From the NCBI GenBank assembly GCA_012959525.1, contig DUDB01000029.1, forward strand, positions 1 through 64,000: a stretch of 64,000 nucleotides of DNA. Direction: 5' to 3'. The stretch's first letter is position 1; the number at the start of each line of letters is the position of its first letter. The notes beneath the pieces are model-generated. The model was not told where the DNA came from. It saw only the letters and a program-made list of their open reading frames with translations, and ran no database searches. The DNA comes from Planctomycetota bacterium. GTDB lineage: Bacteria > Planctomycetota > UBA1135 > GCA-002686595. The translations under genes and the position numbers were made by a program. Of this stretch, positions 33,308-42,872 are shown piece after piece.

Positions 33308-36300
33308 TGCTCCACACTCCTCAGCACCTGACCGGGTGCCTGATAGCCCACACCCAGGCGTTTCAGGCGCGGCGTTTCCTTCCAACCGTGCGAGAGGCCC
33401 GCCGTGGGGTCGAAGGCGCCCGGGTCGTAGCGCACGAAGACGCGCCAGTCGATGCGCTGGGACTGCACGCCCACCGGCAGAGCCTCGTCCCCGTTCCGGC
33501 CCCGCAGCAGGAGCTGCAAGCCGCTCTCCTCTTCGGGGTCCGCGTCCCAGGGAACCGATGGGTCCGTGCGTTGCAACACACCCAGGTGACACTGACCGTG
33601 GGTGGCGGGCTCAGAGTCCCAGAAGGACTCGGACCACCAGGCACCGGGCTGCTCCAACTCAAAACCGAAGTACGACATCTCAGGGGCGTCGGCCTGCTCC
33701 GCCCAACGATCCCAATAGCGGAACGGGAAGGAGATCACGGTGGAGCGCATTGCGTGCGCGCTGGGCACGGTGCCATAGCGGCCCCGGAACAGCCCCGCTC
33801 CGCCCCCATCGTCACTGCTGGAGCTGGAATCCGGATCGTCGGCGTCGTAGCCGGAGCGCGGCATCTCCAGCGAACCTCGGCGCTGACGCGTGAAGTGGAT
33901 CAGCTCGTCCCCGATCAGGACCGTACCGGAGGTGCCGAAACCGGTGGCGCTCTCCAGAGGCAGGGTAGAGTCGGAGGGGCCGATCCCTCCAGTCAGGGAG
34001 CTCACTGCCCAGCCTTCCATGAACGTCACGAGCTCGGTCTGTTGGTGAGGCTGGGGATCCGTACCCAGGAGGCCGCGACCGTCGGGGGCGATGACGAGTT
34101 CGCCGGTTTCCGCGACGCGCTCGGTGTAGGCCAGGATCTCGTCGCCGATGCGCAGGAGGCCTCCATCGCTGTCCAAGGCCTCGAGCACACCACGCGCGCC
34201 GCCCCAGCGACCGCCCGGAATTACGAACCCCGTCTGCTCTAGGAGCATCGTCTTGCTGCTCTCATCCATGGGTAAGGCCAGGATCATCTGCGCGCCCGCG
34301 CTGTGCATGGGGGGGCTGGTGAGGGGCAAGCCCGTCAGGAATTGTTGCGAGCCAAAAACCACCTCGTCCACGACCGCCGAAGGCACCTCCCCTCCCTGGG
34401 CATCGAAGGTCGAGCCTACGCTGACCGACGAGACGGTGCGCGGCCTCTCTCCGGAGGGAAATTTGGTGATGCGCGACAGGAGGCGGGGGTCCGTTGTGGT
34501 CGTGCCGACCGTGGCCATGGCGATCGACTCGGGGCAGGGCTTGTCGAAGGCCACGTAGATGTGCTGCACGTTGAACTCCGAGTGATTGACCTCGAAACTC
34601 TCAGGGGAGCTGGGAATGGCCGTCTGGTCTCCGGCCGGATCGAAGTCCCAGCCGTAACCGGTGTGTTCGGCCGCAGGCAGGTGAGCCCGCTCCACGACCA
34701 TGGGCCATCCCAGGTGGTCCGGATTGGCGCCCGACACGAAGACCGCATCCCCAGCACCGGGTCGGCCCCCGTCCACCCCCCTGTCGAAGAGATGGAAGAC
34801 CGGCAGGACCTGGGTTCCGGCGGGATGCTCGTGGGTGTGGGTTCCCAGAACACCGCGGAACTGAAAGACCGAGGAGACCGCCCGGGACAGGTAGAACTCA
34901 TCCAACTCGGATTCTCCGCGCAGGGGGTCCCAGTCGGACCCGGCAGACCCAGCCGGGTTTGAGGACGCCACCGGAGGAGCGGTGGCAGGTGCATAGTTAC
35001 CGCCACCGCCTCCGCCTCCGCCACCACCACCACCCACACCACCACCGCCGTTGTCGTCGATGGTTCCACGCAGGTCGTTCATGACGCCGCCGGAGGTCAG
35101 GGTGACATAGACGGCGCGTAGAGCCTGATTGCGGTCACGCACGAGTTGACCCTGGGCTGTGGCCAAGGTGTCGTAGCGCACCCACTCGGTGAACTCGGCT
35201 GCGTCCGGCCGCGTGAGCTGGACAAACTCCGAGCTGTTCAGGGCCGGCAGATACATAAGGTCGTCGGCACCCGGACACGGAAGGGAAATGGGAACGCAAT
35301 AGCAGCCCATGCCCATCATGCCCTGCACCAGATCTCCTTCTGCGTTGGTGGTGCCCTCCCAGTCCACAACGTAGACACGCACACCGCCGGCAAATCCGGT
35401 GGGGTCCTGGTTGCCATAGTTGGGCAGCTCGTTGGCCACGACGTCTCCGCGGGCCGTGACGTTGAGGACGGTTCCCGTGTAACCCGAGTAGCGGATGATC
35501 TCCAGCCCGCCCAGGGGCGCGTTGGGAGGGATGGCCGAGGTACCCGTCTCGTCAAAGGCCCAGCTCTGCTGAACAAGGGCGGCGTAGCCTCCGGTGGGGT
35601 TGAAGGCCGTCATGACGTCGGTCTCACCTGCATCACCGGTGGGGTCGTCACCCGAAGCCAGCATCAGGCCACTCATGTTGGTGGCCTCGTACCCGTCACC
35701 GAAGTCGAAGAAACCGCCCAGGATGGGATCAGGACCCGTCCCCGTCGAGGCGTCCACTCCGATCACCCGCGCCACCCTGAACGGGCCAATGGCCTCAGGT
35801 AGTTGCGCGTTGCCTGCGGGCAGATTGGAGGCCAGGGGCGCCGAGTAGCCGTAGAGGGACACGCTCGCGCCGGACGGGTGATCCGTGGTGATGAACCCGA
35901 GGTTGGCGGGCAGACCCTCCACGCTCCAGCGCGTGCGCGCCAGGCGGCCGCCGTGCCCGGCGTCAGGGCCAACCTCTATATGGGTGGCTTCAAGCCCTCC
36001 GGAGGAGAGCACGTACTCCACCAGCTCGTTACCAACGCGCACCACCCCTCGAGAGGGGAAGCCCTCAGTGTCCTCCAGAGCCAGAAAACCCGTGCCCTGG
36101 CCGGCCCCCGCACTGAGCTTCGACATTCCCGGACGCCGCACACCCGAGGCGGAACCGTTGACCATCAGGCCCAGCTGATCCGGACGCGTACCAAGCACCT
36201 CCACGGAGATGTGGCTCCAGGTATCCACGGGAAGCCCGGGCCCATCCCCCTCTGCAAGGGCGAAACGGGCCTCGGCTGCCTCCCGGAAACCGGGGGTGTC

Positions 36301-38430
36301 CACGTGATCCCCGAACCCATCAAGGACCCGCAACACGAGGTCGTCGCCCTCCATCAATAGGCTGACGCGGTCCGACTCGCGGCTGGTCATGCCTGCGTCC
36401 AACAGGTAGCCCCCACCCAGCACAGCGGGCTTGACCCACAACTCAAAAAGGACCGGGTTCATCAAGCCGCCCGCTCGCGCGTCAGCCCAAGCCACGCGCC
36501 TGTCGTTTACGGCGAATCCCAGAGTCTCGTCCGGCAGATAGCGGCCCTCTAGATCGCGGGTCTCCCGGTCGAAGTGCAGGCTGCGACCGCGATAGCGCCA
36601 CTGTTCCTCCAAGCGGGAGGGCCACAGCTGCGCCCAGGCCTCGTCCTCGCGCGAGGCGAACACGTGCTCGCCGGGGCCCGGCTCCGCGCTGTCGGAGTCA
36701 TCGGGAGTGAGACCGGGCAAGTAGACGCGGCCGTCACGGGTGCCCATGTGGGGCCAGACCCGCGAGGGAGGTGTAGTGCCTCCGTCCCACTGGGACGTGG
36801 CCTCGGGGCCCGTGGCCCACCAGGTGGCGCGCCGGGTCAGGCGCATGGACTCGTCGAAGGCCTCTTGTGTTCCCCACAGGGTGAAGAGATCGCGCTGGGG
36901 CACAATCCACTCGACACGCTCCCGCAGCGCATGGGTGCGTTCCAATCCACTCGGCGCATTGACCGAAGCGCGCAACTGCATGGAGTACACGTCGCGTGAC
37001 GTGAAACACAGGGGCATGGTCGAGAAAGCCAGGGAGGCGTCATTGGCGTTCAGGCTGTTCACGTAGAGCGCCAGCGCATCGGCCGAGGAGATAGCCGCAC
37101 CCGCGTTGCCGACGAAGCGGTCAGGGGCCGCAGGCGAACCCGAGGGCAGCTCTTCAATCCCCGCCGCGGGCAGGACGATGCGTCGCATCCAGTCCTCAAG
37201 TCCCTCGAAGGGGCGGCTCTGGGCCGTCAGCTCCGCAAGGAGCTTGGCCTCGCTCGTGGTGATGCGCGAGTTCTGCCCGCGCAGTTGGAGGTTCTCAAAC
37301 AGTGCGCGCAAGACGAGCTCGGGCGCCGTGTTGACGTTCACGGGCCGGCGTGCCAGCACGCGCACCTCCGTCTCCCACGCTAGGTAGTCCCGATCCAGAA
37401 CATGGTTAAAGAGGATGCGCCCGTTGTTGCTGCGCGACTGCACGTAACGCAGCTCGCCCCCCTGCTTGTCACCGATCCAAATCGTTGCACCCTCGTTGAG
37501 GTAGCGTGAATCATCCACGCCCATGGAGAGGGTCATGCCACCTTCGATGGGAGTGATCAGGCGCACGGACTTCTGCCAGGCGCTGCCCGCGCAAACTCCG
37601 GCGTGCACGCTCCCTACCTCACCCAGTGCGTTGTAGGCGCCGTCCCCGACGCCCCCCACAATGGCGAAGTTATCGGACTCTCGTAGCTGCTCGATGGTGT
37701 CGAACTCGCGCAGCCGACCGTTGGGGCCCGAGATGCGCCAGATCACTGGGGCGAAGGAACGCTGATCCATGACGTGCGCACCCACCGGATGATCGGAGGG
37801 GGGACGCGGGCCATCGGTCATCCAATCGCCGTCATCATTCTGATGGGTGTTCACTCCCCGCACCCGAACCTGGATCTCGCCCTCTTCATCGAGAACGTAG
37901 TGGATGATCTCACCTTGAATGATGAGGAAACCCTCGCGCTCACCGAAGGTCCCGGCGTCATTGAGGGCCATTGCATCTGCGTCTCCCCCGAGTACGTCCG
38001 AGGTGCGGGTGATAAGACCCATGGCACTGGCCAGCAGCTGGGGCGGCGCGCTGTTCAGATCAATCAGCCCCGCCACGTCGCGTACGTCCAGGTCCCACAT
38101 GGCGCCCGTCGGGTCGTTGGCCTTCAGGAACGCCTCGTCAAAGTTGTTGTCCACGCTCAACTCCTCCAGGGAGTCGGCCCAGGGCGAGAGGTCCGGCAAG
38201 CCCGCGTGGGAGGCTCCCAGCTTCCCTCGGGCGTGACGCGCAGCGGAGTCCAGCAACAGGCGCGCCTCGGCTCGATCGGCCAGGTGTACGCTGGCCCGAT
38301 CCGCATTGCGGGCGGCCAACAGGAACGGGGCACACAGCACCAGTAGCGAGAGGACCACGAGCAGCACCGCCATCAAGGCGAAGCCCTCGCGCCCGCGGTC
38401 GGGTAGAAGAATCGGCTTGCGAACTCTCAT
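33304..38430 (-). CDS. Giant GspK-like minor pseudopilin (1708 residues) with LamG and beta-repeats
   Basis: Starts with a short basic leader and EG-FALMAVLLVVLSLLVLCAPF. Like GspK it lacks Glu5. GspK-type helix-turn motifs follow at about 119-130 (VAGLIDLNSAPP) and 363-371 (PVNVNTAPE). GspK normally has about 330 residues and this one has 1708. Added parts: a LamG-like region (about 655-760; LFELWVKPAVLGGGYLLDAG, DTWSHISVEVLG), at least four copies of a G-x-E-x-x-x-Y ... RG-x-x-GT-x-x-x-H repeat (about 167-220, 790-855, 1421-1470, 1497-1566), and a poly-Gly tract (1128-1143). Probably the tip of a pseudopilus, displayed outside. Overlaps both neighbours by 4 bases. Confidence 0.8.
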   Translation of the reverse strand: MRVRKPILLPDRGREGFALMAVLLVVLSLLVLCAPFLLAARNADRASVHLADRAEARLLLDSAARHARGKLGASHAGLPDLSPWADSLEELSVDNNFDEAFLKANDPTGAMWDLDVRDVAGLIDLNSAPPQLLASAMGLITRTSDVLGGDADAMALNDAGTFGEREGFLIIQGEIIHYVLDEEGEIQVRVRGVNTHQNDDGDWMTDGPRPPSDHPVGAHVMDQRSFAPVIWRISGPNGRLREFDTIEQLRESDNFAIVGGVGDGAYNALGEVGSVHAGVCAGSAWQKSVRLITPIEGGMTLSMGVDDSRYLNEGATIWIGDKQGGELRYVQSRSNNGRILFNHVLDRDYLAWETEVRVLARRPVNVNTAPELVLRALFENLQLRGQNSRITTSEAKLLAELTAQSRPFEGLEDWMRRIVLPAAGIEELPSGSPAAPDRFVGNAGAAISSADALALYVNSLNANDASLAFSTMPLCFTSRDVYSMQLRASVNAPSGLERTHALRERVEWIVPQRDLFTLWGTQEAFDESMRLTRRATWWATGPEATSQWDGGTTPPSRVWPHMGTRDGRVYLPGLTPDDSDSAEPGPGEHVFASREDEAWAQLWPSRLEEQWRYRGRSLHFDRETRDLEGRYLPDETLGFAVNDRRVAWADARAGGLMNPVLFELWVKPAVLGGGYLLDAGMTSRESDRVSLLMEGDDLVLRVLDGFGDHVDTPGFREAAEARFALAEGDGPGLPVDTWSHISVEVLGTRPDQLGLMVNGSASGVRRPGMSKLSAGAGQGTGFLALEDTEGFPSRGVVRVGNELVEYVLSSGGLEATHIEVGPDAGHGGRLARTRWSVEGLPANLGFITTDHPSGASVSLYGYSAPLASNLPAGNAQLPEAIGPFRVARVIGVDASTGTGPDPILGGFFDFGDGYEATNMSGLMLASGDDPTGDAGETDVMTAFNPTGGYAALVQQSWAFDETGTSAIPPNAPLGGLEIIRYSGYTGTVLNVTARGDVVANELPNYGNQDPTGFAGGVRVYVVDWEGTTNAEGDLVQGMMGMGCYCVPISLPCPGADDLMYLPALNSSEFVQLTRPDAAEFTEWVRYDTLATAQGQLVRDRNQALRAVYVTLTSGGVMNDLRGTIDDNGGGGVGGGGGGGGGGGGNYAPATAPPVASSNPAGSAGSDWDPLRGESELDEFYLSRAVSSVFQFRGVLGTHTHEHPAGTQVLPVFHLFDRGVDGGRPGAGDAVFVSGANPDHLGWPMVVERAHLPAAEHTGYGWDFDPAGDQTAIPSSPESFEVNHSEFNVQHIYVAFDKPCPESIAMATVGTTTTDPRLLSRITKFPSGERPRTVSSVSVGSTFDAQGGEVPSAVVDEVVFGSQQFLTGLPLTSPPMHSAGAQMILALPMDESSKTMLLEQTGFVIPGGRWGGARGVLEALDSDGGLLRIGDEILAYTERVAETGELVIAPDGRGLLGTDPQPHQQTELVTFMEGWAVSSLTGGIGPSDSTLPLESATGFGTSGTVLIGDELIHFTRQRRGSLEMPRSGYDADDPDSSSSSDDGGGAGLFRGRYGTVPSAHAMRSTVISFPFRYWDRWAEQADAPEMSYFGFELEQPGAWWSESFWDSEPATHGQCHLGVLQRTDPSVPWDADPEEESGLQLLLRGRNGDEALPVGVQSQRIDWRVFVRYDPGAFDPTAGLSHGWKETPRLKRLGVGYQAPGQVLRSVEQ
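35002..35049. repeat. GGN trinucleotide tract encoding poly-Gly
   Basis: Sixteen codons in the giant GspK-like gene give eleven consecutive Gly preceded by GGGGV. On the plus strand it reads as CCN triplets. A flexible linker and a possible slippage site. Confidence 0.85.
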
Positions 38431-39437
38431 TCCACCGTCCCGTATACGTTGACTCGAATCGTCTCAACACCACCCTCGCCGAAGTCGAGGCCCACCTCCA
38501 CCGGCCGCAGATGAGCCGTTGGATCCAAACCGCCACCGGCCATGAACTCCACGGAGGCCGGGGTCTGCGGGGTGAAGTCCACGCCCAGGGGCAGCACACC
38601 CCGCTCGCTGCCCACCACGACCGCCAGGACCAGTCGGTCCAGGACTCCCGAGGGCAGGGTGGTTCCACCGCCCACGAGCAAGGGCCCCTCCACGTTCCAC
38701 ACGGGCACGTCGGAGGCGGTTGAGGCCAGCGGGACTCCGTTGACCAGAAGGCGCAGGGTGCGCCGGTCGTAGACGCACCGCACGTGGTTCCATTGGTTCG
38801 GCCGTAGAGCCGTGGCACGGGTCTGCACACCGACCCTTCCTCCACGCCGGGGCTGGCCCAGCGCATCCACCTCGCGCCGGTATAGGGTGGCCGAGAGGCC
38901 TCCGCCGGAGGTGGTCTGCAGCTGGAAGGCGTCGCCGATCTCGATCAGCTTGGCCCCCACCATGAGCTCGGGCTTGAAGCTGATCTCCAGACTGAACCCG
39001 TCGGTCAAATCGAAGGCAGGGTCGTCCTGCACGGGGAACTCCGCCCGGGCGCCGGCGGGCGCCCCGTCGAACGAGAGGCCGCGCCCCATGAACCCATCGT
39101 CGTCCAGCAGGGAGCCGCTCCCCAGGAAGACACCGTCGATGCCATCTGAACCGCTGAGGGTCTCGTCCTCGAAATGCCAGGTGCCCACCACGCGCATGCC
39201 CACGGTCAGGATCTCGCCCGTCTTCCGATCGAGGGTCACGCGAGCCGGAGCACCCAATGCCACAGCGGTGTTGTGCGCGGTGCGCAACAAGCTCGTGACC
39301 TGACCCAGCGCTGCGCGCCGACCGGGATCAAGGGTGGCGAAGGCCCCCAGGCCCATGCCCATCATCACGGCGATCAGCCCCATCACGAGCATCAGCTCGA
39401 TCAGGGTCATGCCCGCATTGGAACGGGCAGGACGCAT
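38427..39437 (-). CDS. Pseudopilin, GspH/FimT-like N-terminus fused to a LamG domain
   Basis: 336 residues from ATG 39437; upstream residues in the open frame overlap the next gene. Prepilin motif NAG-MTLIELMLVMGLIAVMMG with Glu5, followed by RTAHNTAVALGAPARVTLDR, a GspH-like beta-start. Residues about 95-280 are a concanavalin-like LamG fold: GTWHFEDE, GRGLSFDGAPAGARAEFPV, DGFSLEISFKPE, NQWNHVRCVYDRRTLRLLVN. A LamG domain on a pseudopilin is unusual; it may bind a glycan or protein outside. Third pseudopilin in the run. Confidence 0.82.
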   Translation of the reverse strand: MRPARSNAGMTLIELMLVMGLIAVMMGMGLGAFATLDPGRRAALGQVTSLLRTAHNTAVALGAPARVTLDRKTGEILTVGMRVVGTWHFEDETLSGSDGIDGVFLGSGSLLDDDGFMGRGLSFDGAPAGARAEFPVQDDPAFDLTDGFSLEISFKPELMVGAKLIEIGDAFQLQTTSGGGLSATLYRREVDALGQPRRGGRVGVQTRATALRPNQWNHVRCVYDRRTLRLLVNGVPLASTASDVPVWNVEGPLLVGGGTTLPSGVLDRLVLAVVVGSERGVLPLGVDFTPQTPASVEFMAGGGLDPTAHLRPVEVGLDFGEGGVETIRVNVYGTVE

Positions 39438-39441
39438 GGGA

Positions 39442-40143
39442 CTAGTCCCGCTCAATCTCGAAGTTGGCGATGTCATCTGCGTTCCCGAAAATGCCGTCGG
39501 GGCCGGCGGAGATGATCTGGAAGCTGGACTTGCGGTGGGGATCTCCCGTCTTGCGAGAAACGCCCCCCTTGACCGGGCCCTCAATGTCCAGACCCACCTC
39601 GTCATAGGTGAGGTAGTGGATTTCCTTCTCGTAGTCCCGACGGTGGATGTAGGCCAGGGGATTCCCCCAAACGTCGGTCAATTCGAAGGCCTCCGGGCTG
39701 CTGAAGCGCGTCAGGCTGGTCTTGGTGCTGTCGCCATCCGTGTTGCCCAGGGCATCCTCGCCTATATCTGCAGCCTGCCATGGACGGCCCTGGCTCCATA
39801 GGCTGATGACGAGCATCTCCACGCCCATGTTGATGCGGTTGGGCTTGGGATCGAGGCTGGCCGGGAACGTCGAGGGCGGGTAGCGCTGGAACTCGTTGTT
39901 GTACTCCTCCACCAGCCCACCGATGGTCTGGATCAGGGCCTTGGTGTTGCCCACCTCCACGCTGATCTGAGCGCTGCGCACGGAGCGCACCAGGAAGGTC
40001 ACCAGGATGGAAAGGATCAGGAGCACCGCCAGGAGCTCGATCAGGGTGAACCCGCCCTGGGCTCCATTCCGTTCGGGGCGCGCCGCGGCGCGCGACGCCG
40101 AGGAAGGCGCCAGGAGGGAGAGAAGGGACTTGGAGATTTGCAT
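39442..40143 (-). CDS. Major pseudopilin, GspG-like
   Basis: 233 residues. A 31-residue leader, long for this family, precedes GG-FTLIELLAVLLILSILVTF with Glu5. The C-terminal half has the GspG pattern: YPPSTFPASLD, ALGNTDGDSTK, ELTDVWGNPLAYIHRRDYEK and SAGPDGIFGNADDIANFEI, the last being the Asp-rich loop that binds calcium in GspG. It lies 15 bases past the TPR gene and 4 bases before the GspH-like gene. Confidence 0.9.
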   Translation of the reverse strand: MQISKSLLSLLAPSSASRAAARPERNGAQGGFTLIELLAVLLILSILVTFLVRSVRSAQISVEVGNTKALIQTIGGLVEEYNNEFQRYPPSTFPASLDPKPNRINMGVEMLVISLWSQGRPWQAADIGEDALGNTDGDSTKTSLTRFSSPEAFELTDVWGNPLAYIHRRDYEKEIHYLTYDEVGLDIEGPVKGGVSRKTGDPHRKSSFQIISAGPDGIFGNADDIANFEIERD

Positions 40144-40158
40144 GGTCGAGCCTGGGTT

Positions 40159-42855
40159 CTAGAGCCGCCGCCGGACGACCCCTACGTGATCAACAGAAAC
40201 CGAAGCCCGCCGACCGGCACGGCCCTCAACGAAGATGCCAAAGCGCAGCGGCTGGCTGGAACGGCCCAGGGTGGGCAGAGCCAGGTTCTCGATCACCGGT
40301 ACGCCGTCGACCCACAGGGTGACCGTGGTGTCCGAAGAGGTTTCGCCGCGCTTCTCGATACCCACGCGCATGGGCTCCCCCACATTCCATTGGGCGGTGT
40401 ACAGATCCTGCGCCGCCGCATCCAACTCACCCTTCTTGGTCAGCGTCGCGCGCACGGCGCCGTCCCAGTAGCGCACCAACTCCACGGCTGCATGGGTGCG
40501 GATGTCTCCGGTGCGGCCTTCGGTCTCCCGCGCTACAAAGATGCCCACGGTCACGTCCCGTGAATCGGGATGAACGGTGAGCTCGGCTTCCAGGGAGAGC
40601 AAGCGGTCCGCGGGAAGCTCCCTGTACAGGCGTGTCCGGCTCTCCTTGGTAAGCTGCCCCTCGATCCACACGGCTCCGTCCCGCAGGCGCACCTCCGCGC
40701 CATAGCCCTGGTCGTAGGTCCAGCCGTTACCCACACGACCCACGCGGTCGAACCGGTCGCGCCAGAACTCTTTGCTCTCGTGGTCGCGGATACGGGCGCT
40801 CTGGGCCTCGGCATATTGACTGGGAGCATCGCCCTCGGCTTCGCCGCGGCGGATGTCCACCAGCTCCGCGAAGCTGGCCTGGGCCTGCCCCGAATCGCCG
40901 CTCAGGTACTGCCACCAGGCCAGGCCGTTGCGTGCCGACGCGAGGTCGGGGTTGAGTGCCAACGCGGCTCCAAAAGCGGCCTCGGCCTTACCCAACTCTC
41001 CCAGCACCAAGAAGTTCAAACCGCGCCGCGCGTGTACGGAGGGGCGGGCGGATTCGATGCTGAGAGCCCGCTCGTAGTAGCGCTCGGCCGAATCCGGATC
41101 GCCACCTTCGCTGGCCAGGGCCCCCATGGCCACCAGCGCATCGGGGAAGTCCAGTTCCTGATCGAGGGCGTCGCGGAAACTCGACATGGCCTCGTCATCC
41201 TCATCGCGCTGTGTCTGCAAGCGCCCGCGCTGATAGAGAGTCCAAGTGTCTTCGGGGTTGGCGGCGTAGGCCATTTCGATGTAGGTCCAGGCCTCCTCCG
41301 GATGGCTGGTGATCTCGGCCAGCCAACTCAAGCTGCGCCAGCAGAGCCACGCCCGGAAGGGATCGACTGCGGCGGCCTGCAGCAGAGAGCGTACGGCAAC
41401 TCCATCCTCTTGCGCCTGCAGGGCAGCCAGTCCGCGGGCGAAGAGCAGATCGAAACTGGCGTCCGGCCCGTCACGGGCTTCCTCATTCTCCAGCCCTTCG
41501 CTCTCACCTAGCAGGACGGAGGCCGCCAAGACTCCCGCGGGGCCCAGGTCCGCATCAGGGTCGGCGCTGGCGCCGCGCTCGAATGCGTCCCGCGCCGCCT
41601 GCACTTCCCCGCGAGCCATCAGCACGCGGCCGAAGTCCGTGCGGATACCCACACGCTCAGCGCGCAGGTCGTTGCCCGTGGGTTCGCGCTTTTGAGCCTC
41701 GTTCAAGTGTTCAAAGGCCTGGTCATACTGACCGGCATCCAGAAGGAACCGTCCGTACAGCCAGCGCACAAGCCAGTCCGTACGCGAGCGGCGCAGACCC
41801 TCGTCGAAGGCCTGCTGCGCCGGGCCCCGCATGCGGAAACGAGCGTACAGGTCCCCCAGCCGGGCCCAGGGTTCGGGCTCCGTGTGCAGGTCGCCTTCGG
41901 TCAGATTCGCGTAGACGTCCAAGGCCGCCTGGAAGTCAAAACCCAACTCATGGCACCGAGCCAGTCCCAGGTGAGGTCGCACATCGGTGGGCTGTAGCCC
42001 CACGCACATACGGTAGAGATCCTCGGCGACTTCCAGGGCACGCGGAGTCTCATTGCGCAGCTGCAGACACTCCCCGGCAAAGCGCATGGCACCGTCAAAG
42101 TCCCCCGCGCGCAAAGACGACCCGAAGCCGAAGCGGCCCAGCTCGACCCTGTTCGTCGGGGTATCGGCAAAGCCGAACTCCTGCACGCGCTCGGCGTCAT
42201 AGGACACGGCTTGCTGACCAGGGAAGCGCTCCCTGCCGGTGCTGGGGTCGATCTCAAGGAACGAGATGGCCTCGCCGCTTCCTCTCAGAGCAAAACGATC
42301 CGTGTTGTCGATGTGGCCGAACTTCAGGTTGGCCACGACAATCCAGTCGTAGAGTTTCTTGCGCGCTTCAATGCGCGCAAGGCGCTCGTCGACGGTGAGA
42401 TCCGCGTCCGAAGCGCCACTCACAGTCGTGACCCCCTCCGAGTCGCCGACGCCGATGGACGCGGGCTCCATCGAGGAGGCCTCGAACAGGCCCGGAGCCG
42501 ATCGAGCCGAGAGTTGGGTACGCAGCTGCTTACCCATGTGCTTGGCCGCAGGACCGTACGCGCTTGGAGGGGCCAAGGCAGGCAGGGGCTCAAGTGGGGG
42601 CGGAATCAGCTCCAACAACGGCAGAGGTGTGGTGTCCCGCGGAGGCGAGAAGAGATCTCGCTCGAGGGTTCCCTGACGGCTCCCTGCCGGGAGGGCCAGG
42701 CCGCTGTCGGGCACGGCGGCCTGCGAGTAGCTCTTGGCAACACCCGAATCTCTCCCGCGCAGGTCGACGGCCCCATCGGAGATCAAGCCGTAGGCGCTCC
42801 AACCGAGAATGCCCGCTACCGCGAGGAAAATACCGGTTTCTTTTTTCATCTCCAT
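40159..42855 (-). CDS. Membrane-anchored TPR protein with a C-terminal jelly-roll-like domain
   Basis: 898 residues. Helix at about 7-25 (GIFLAVAGILGWSAYGLISD), then a Pro-rich spacer. About ten TPR-like units span residues 240-690 (for example WARLGDLYARFRMRGPAQQA, GQYDQAFEHLNEAQKREPTG, GELGKAEAAFGAALALNPDL). The last 200 residues look like a beta-sandwich (RFDRVGRVGNGWTYDQGYGA, MRVGIEKRGETSSDTTVTLW, PLRFGIFVEGRAGRRASV). Position between PilO-like and GspG-like genes suggests a scaffold for the pilus-type machine, comparable to PilF or PilP in place, but not in sequence. Confidence 0.68.
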   Translation of the reverse strand: MEMKKETGIFLAVAGILGWSAYGLISDGAVDLRGRDSGVAKSYSQAAVPDSGLALPAGSRQGTLERDLFSPPRDTTPLPLLELIPPPLEPLPALAPPSAYGPAAKHMGKQLRTQLSARSAPGLFEASSMEPASIGVGDSEGVTTVSGASDADLTVDERLARIEARKKLYDWIVVANLKFGHIDNTDRFALRGSGEAISFLEIDPSTGRERFPGQQAVSYDAERVQEFGFADTPTNRVELGRFGFGSSLRAGDFDGAMRFAGECLQLRNETPRALEVAEDLYRMCVGLQPTDVRPHLGLARCHELGFDFQAALDVYANLTEGDLHTEPEPWARLGDLYARFRMRGPAQQAFDEGLRRSRTDWLVRWLYGRFLLDAGQYDQAFEHLNEAQKREPTGNDLRAERVGIRTDFGRVLMARGEVQAARDAFERGASADPDADLGPAGVLAASVLLGESEGLENEEARDGPDASFDLLFARGLAALQAQEDGVAVRSLLQAAAVDPFRAWLCWRSLSWLAEITSHPEEAWTYIEMAYAANPEDTWTLYQRGRLQTQRDEDDEAMSSFRDALDQELDFPDALVAMGALASEGGDPDSAERYYERALSIESARPSVHARRGLNFLVLGELGKAEAAFGAALALNPDLASARNGLAWWQYLSGDSGQAQASFAELVDIRRGEAEGDAPSQYAEAQSARIRDHESKEFWRDRFDRVGRVGNGWTYDQGYGAEVRLRDGAVWIEGQLTKESRTRLYRELPADRLLSLEAELTVHPDSRDVTVGIFVARETEGRTGDIRTHAAVELVRYWDGAVRATLTKKGELDAAAQDLYTAQWNVGEPMRVGIEKRGETSSDTTVTLWVDGVPVIENLALPTLGRSSQPLRFGIFVEGRAGRRASVSVDHVGVVRRRL

Positions 42856-42872
42856 GATGATTGTCTCCGAGG

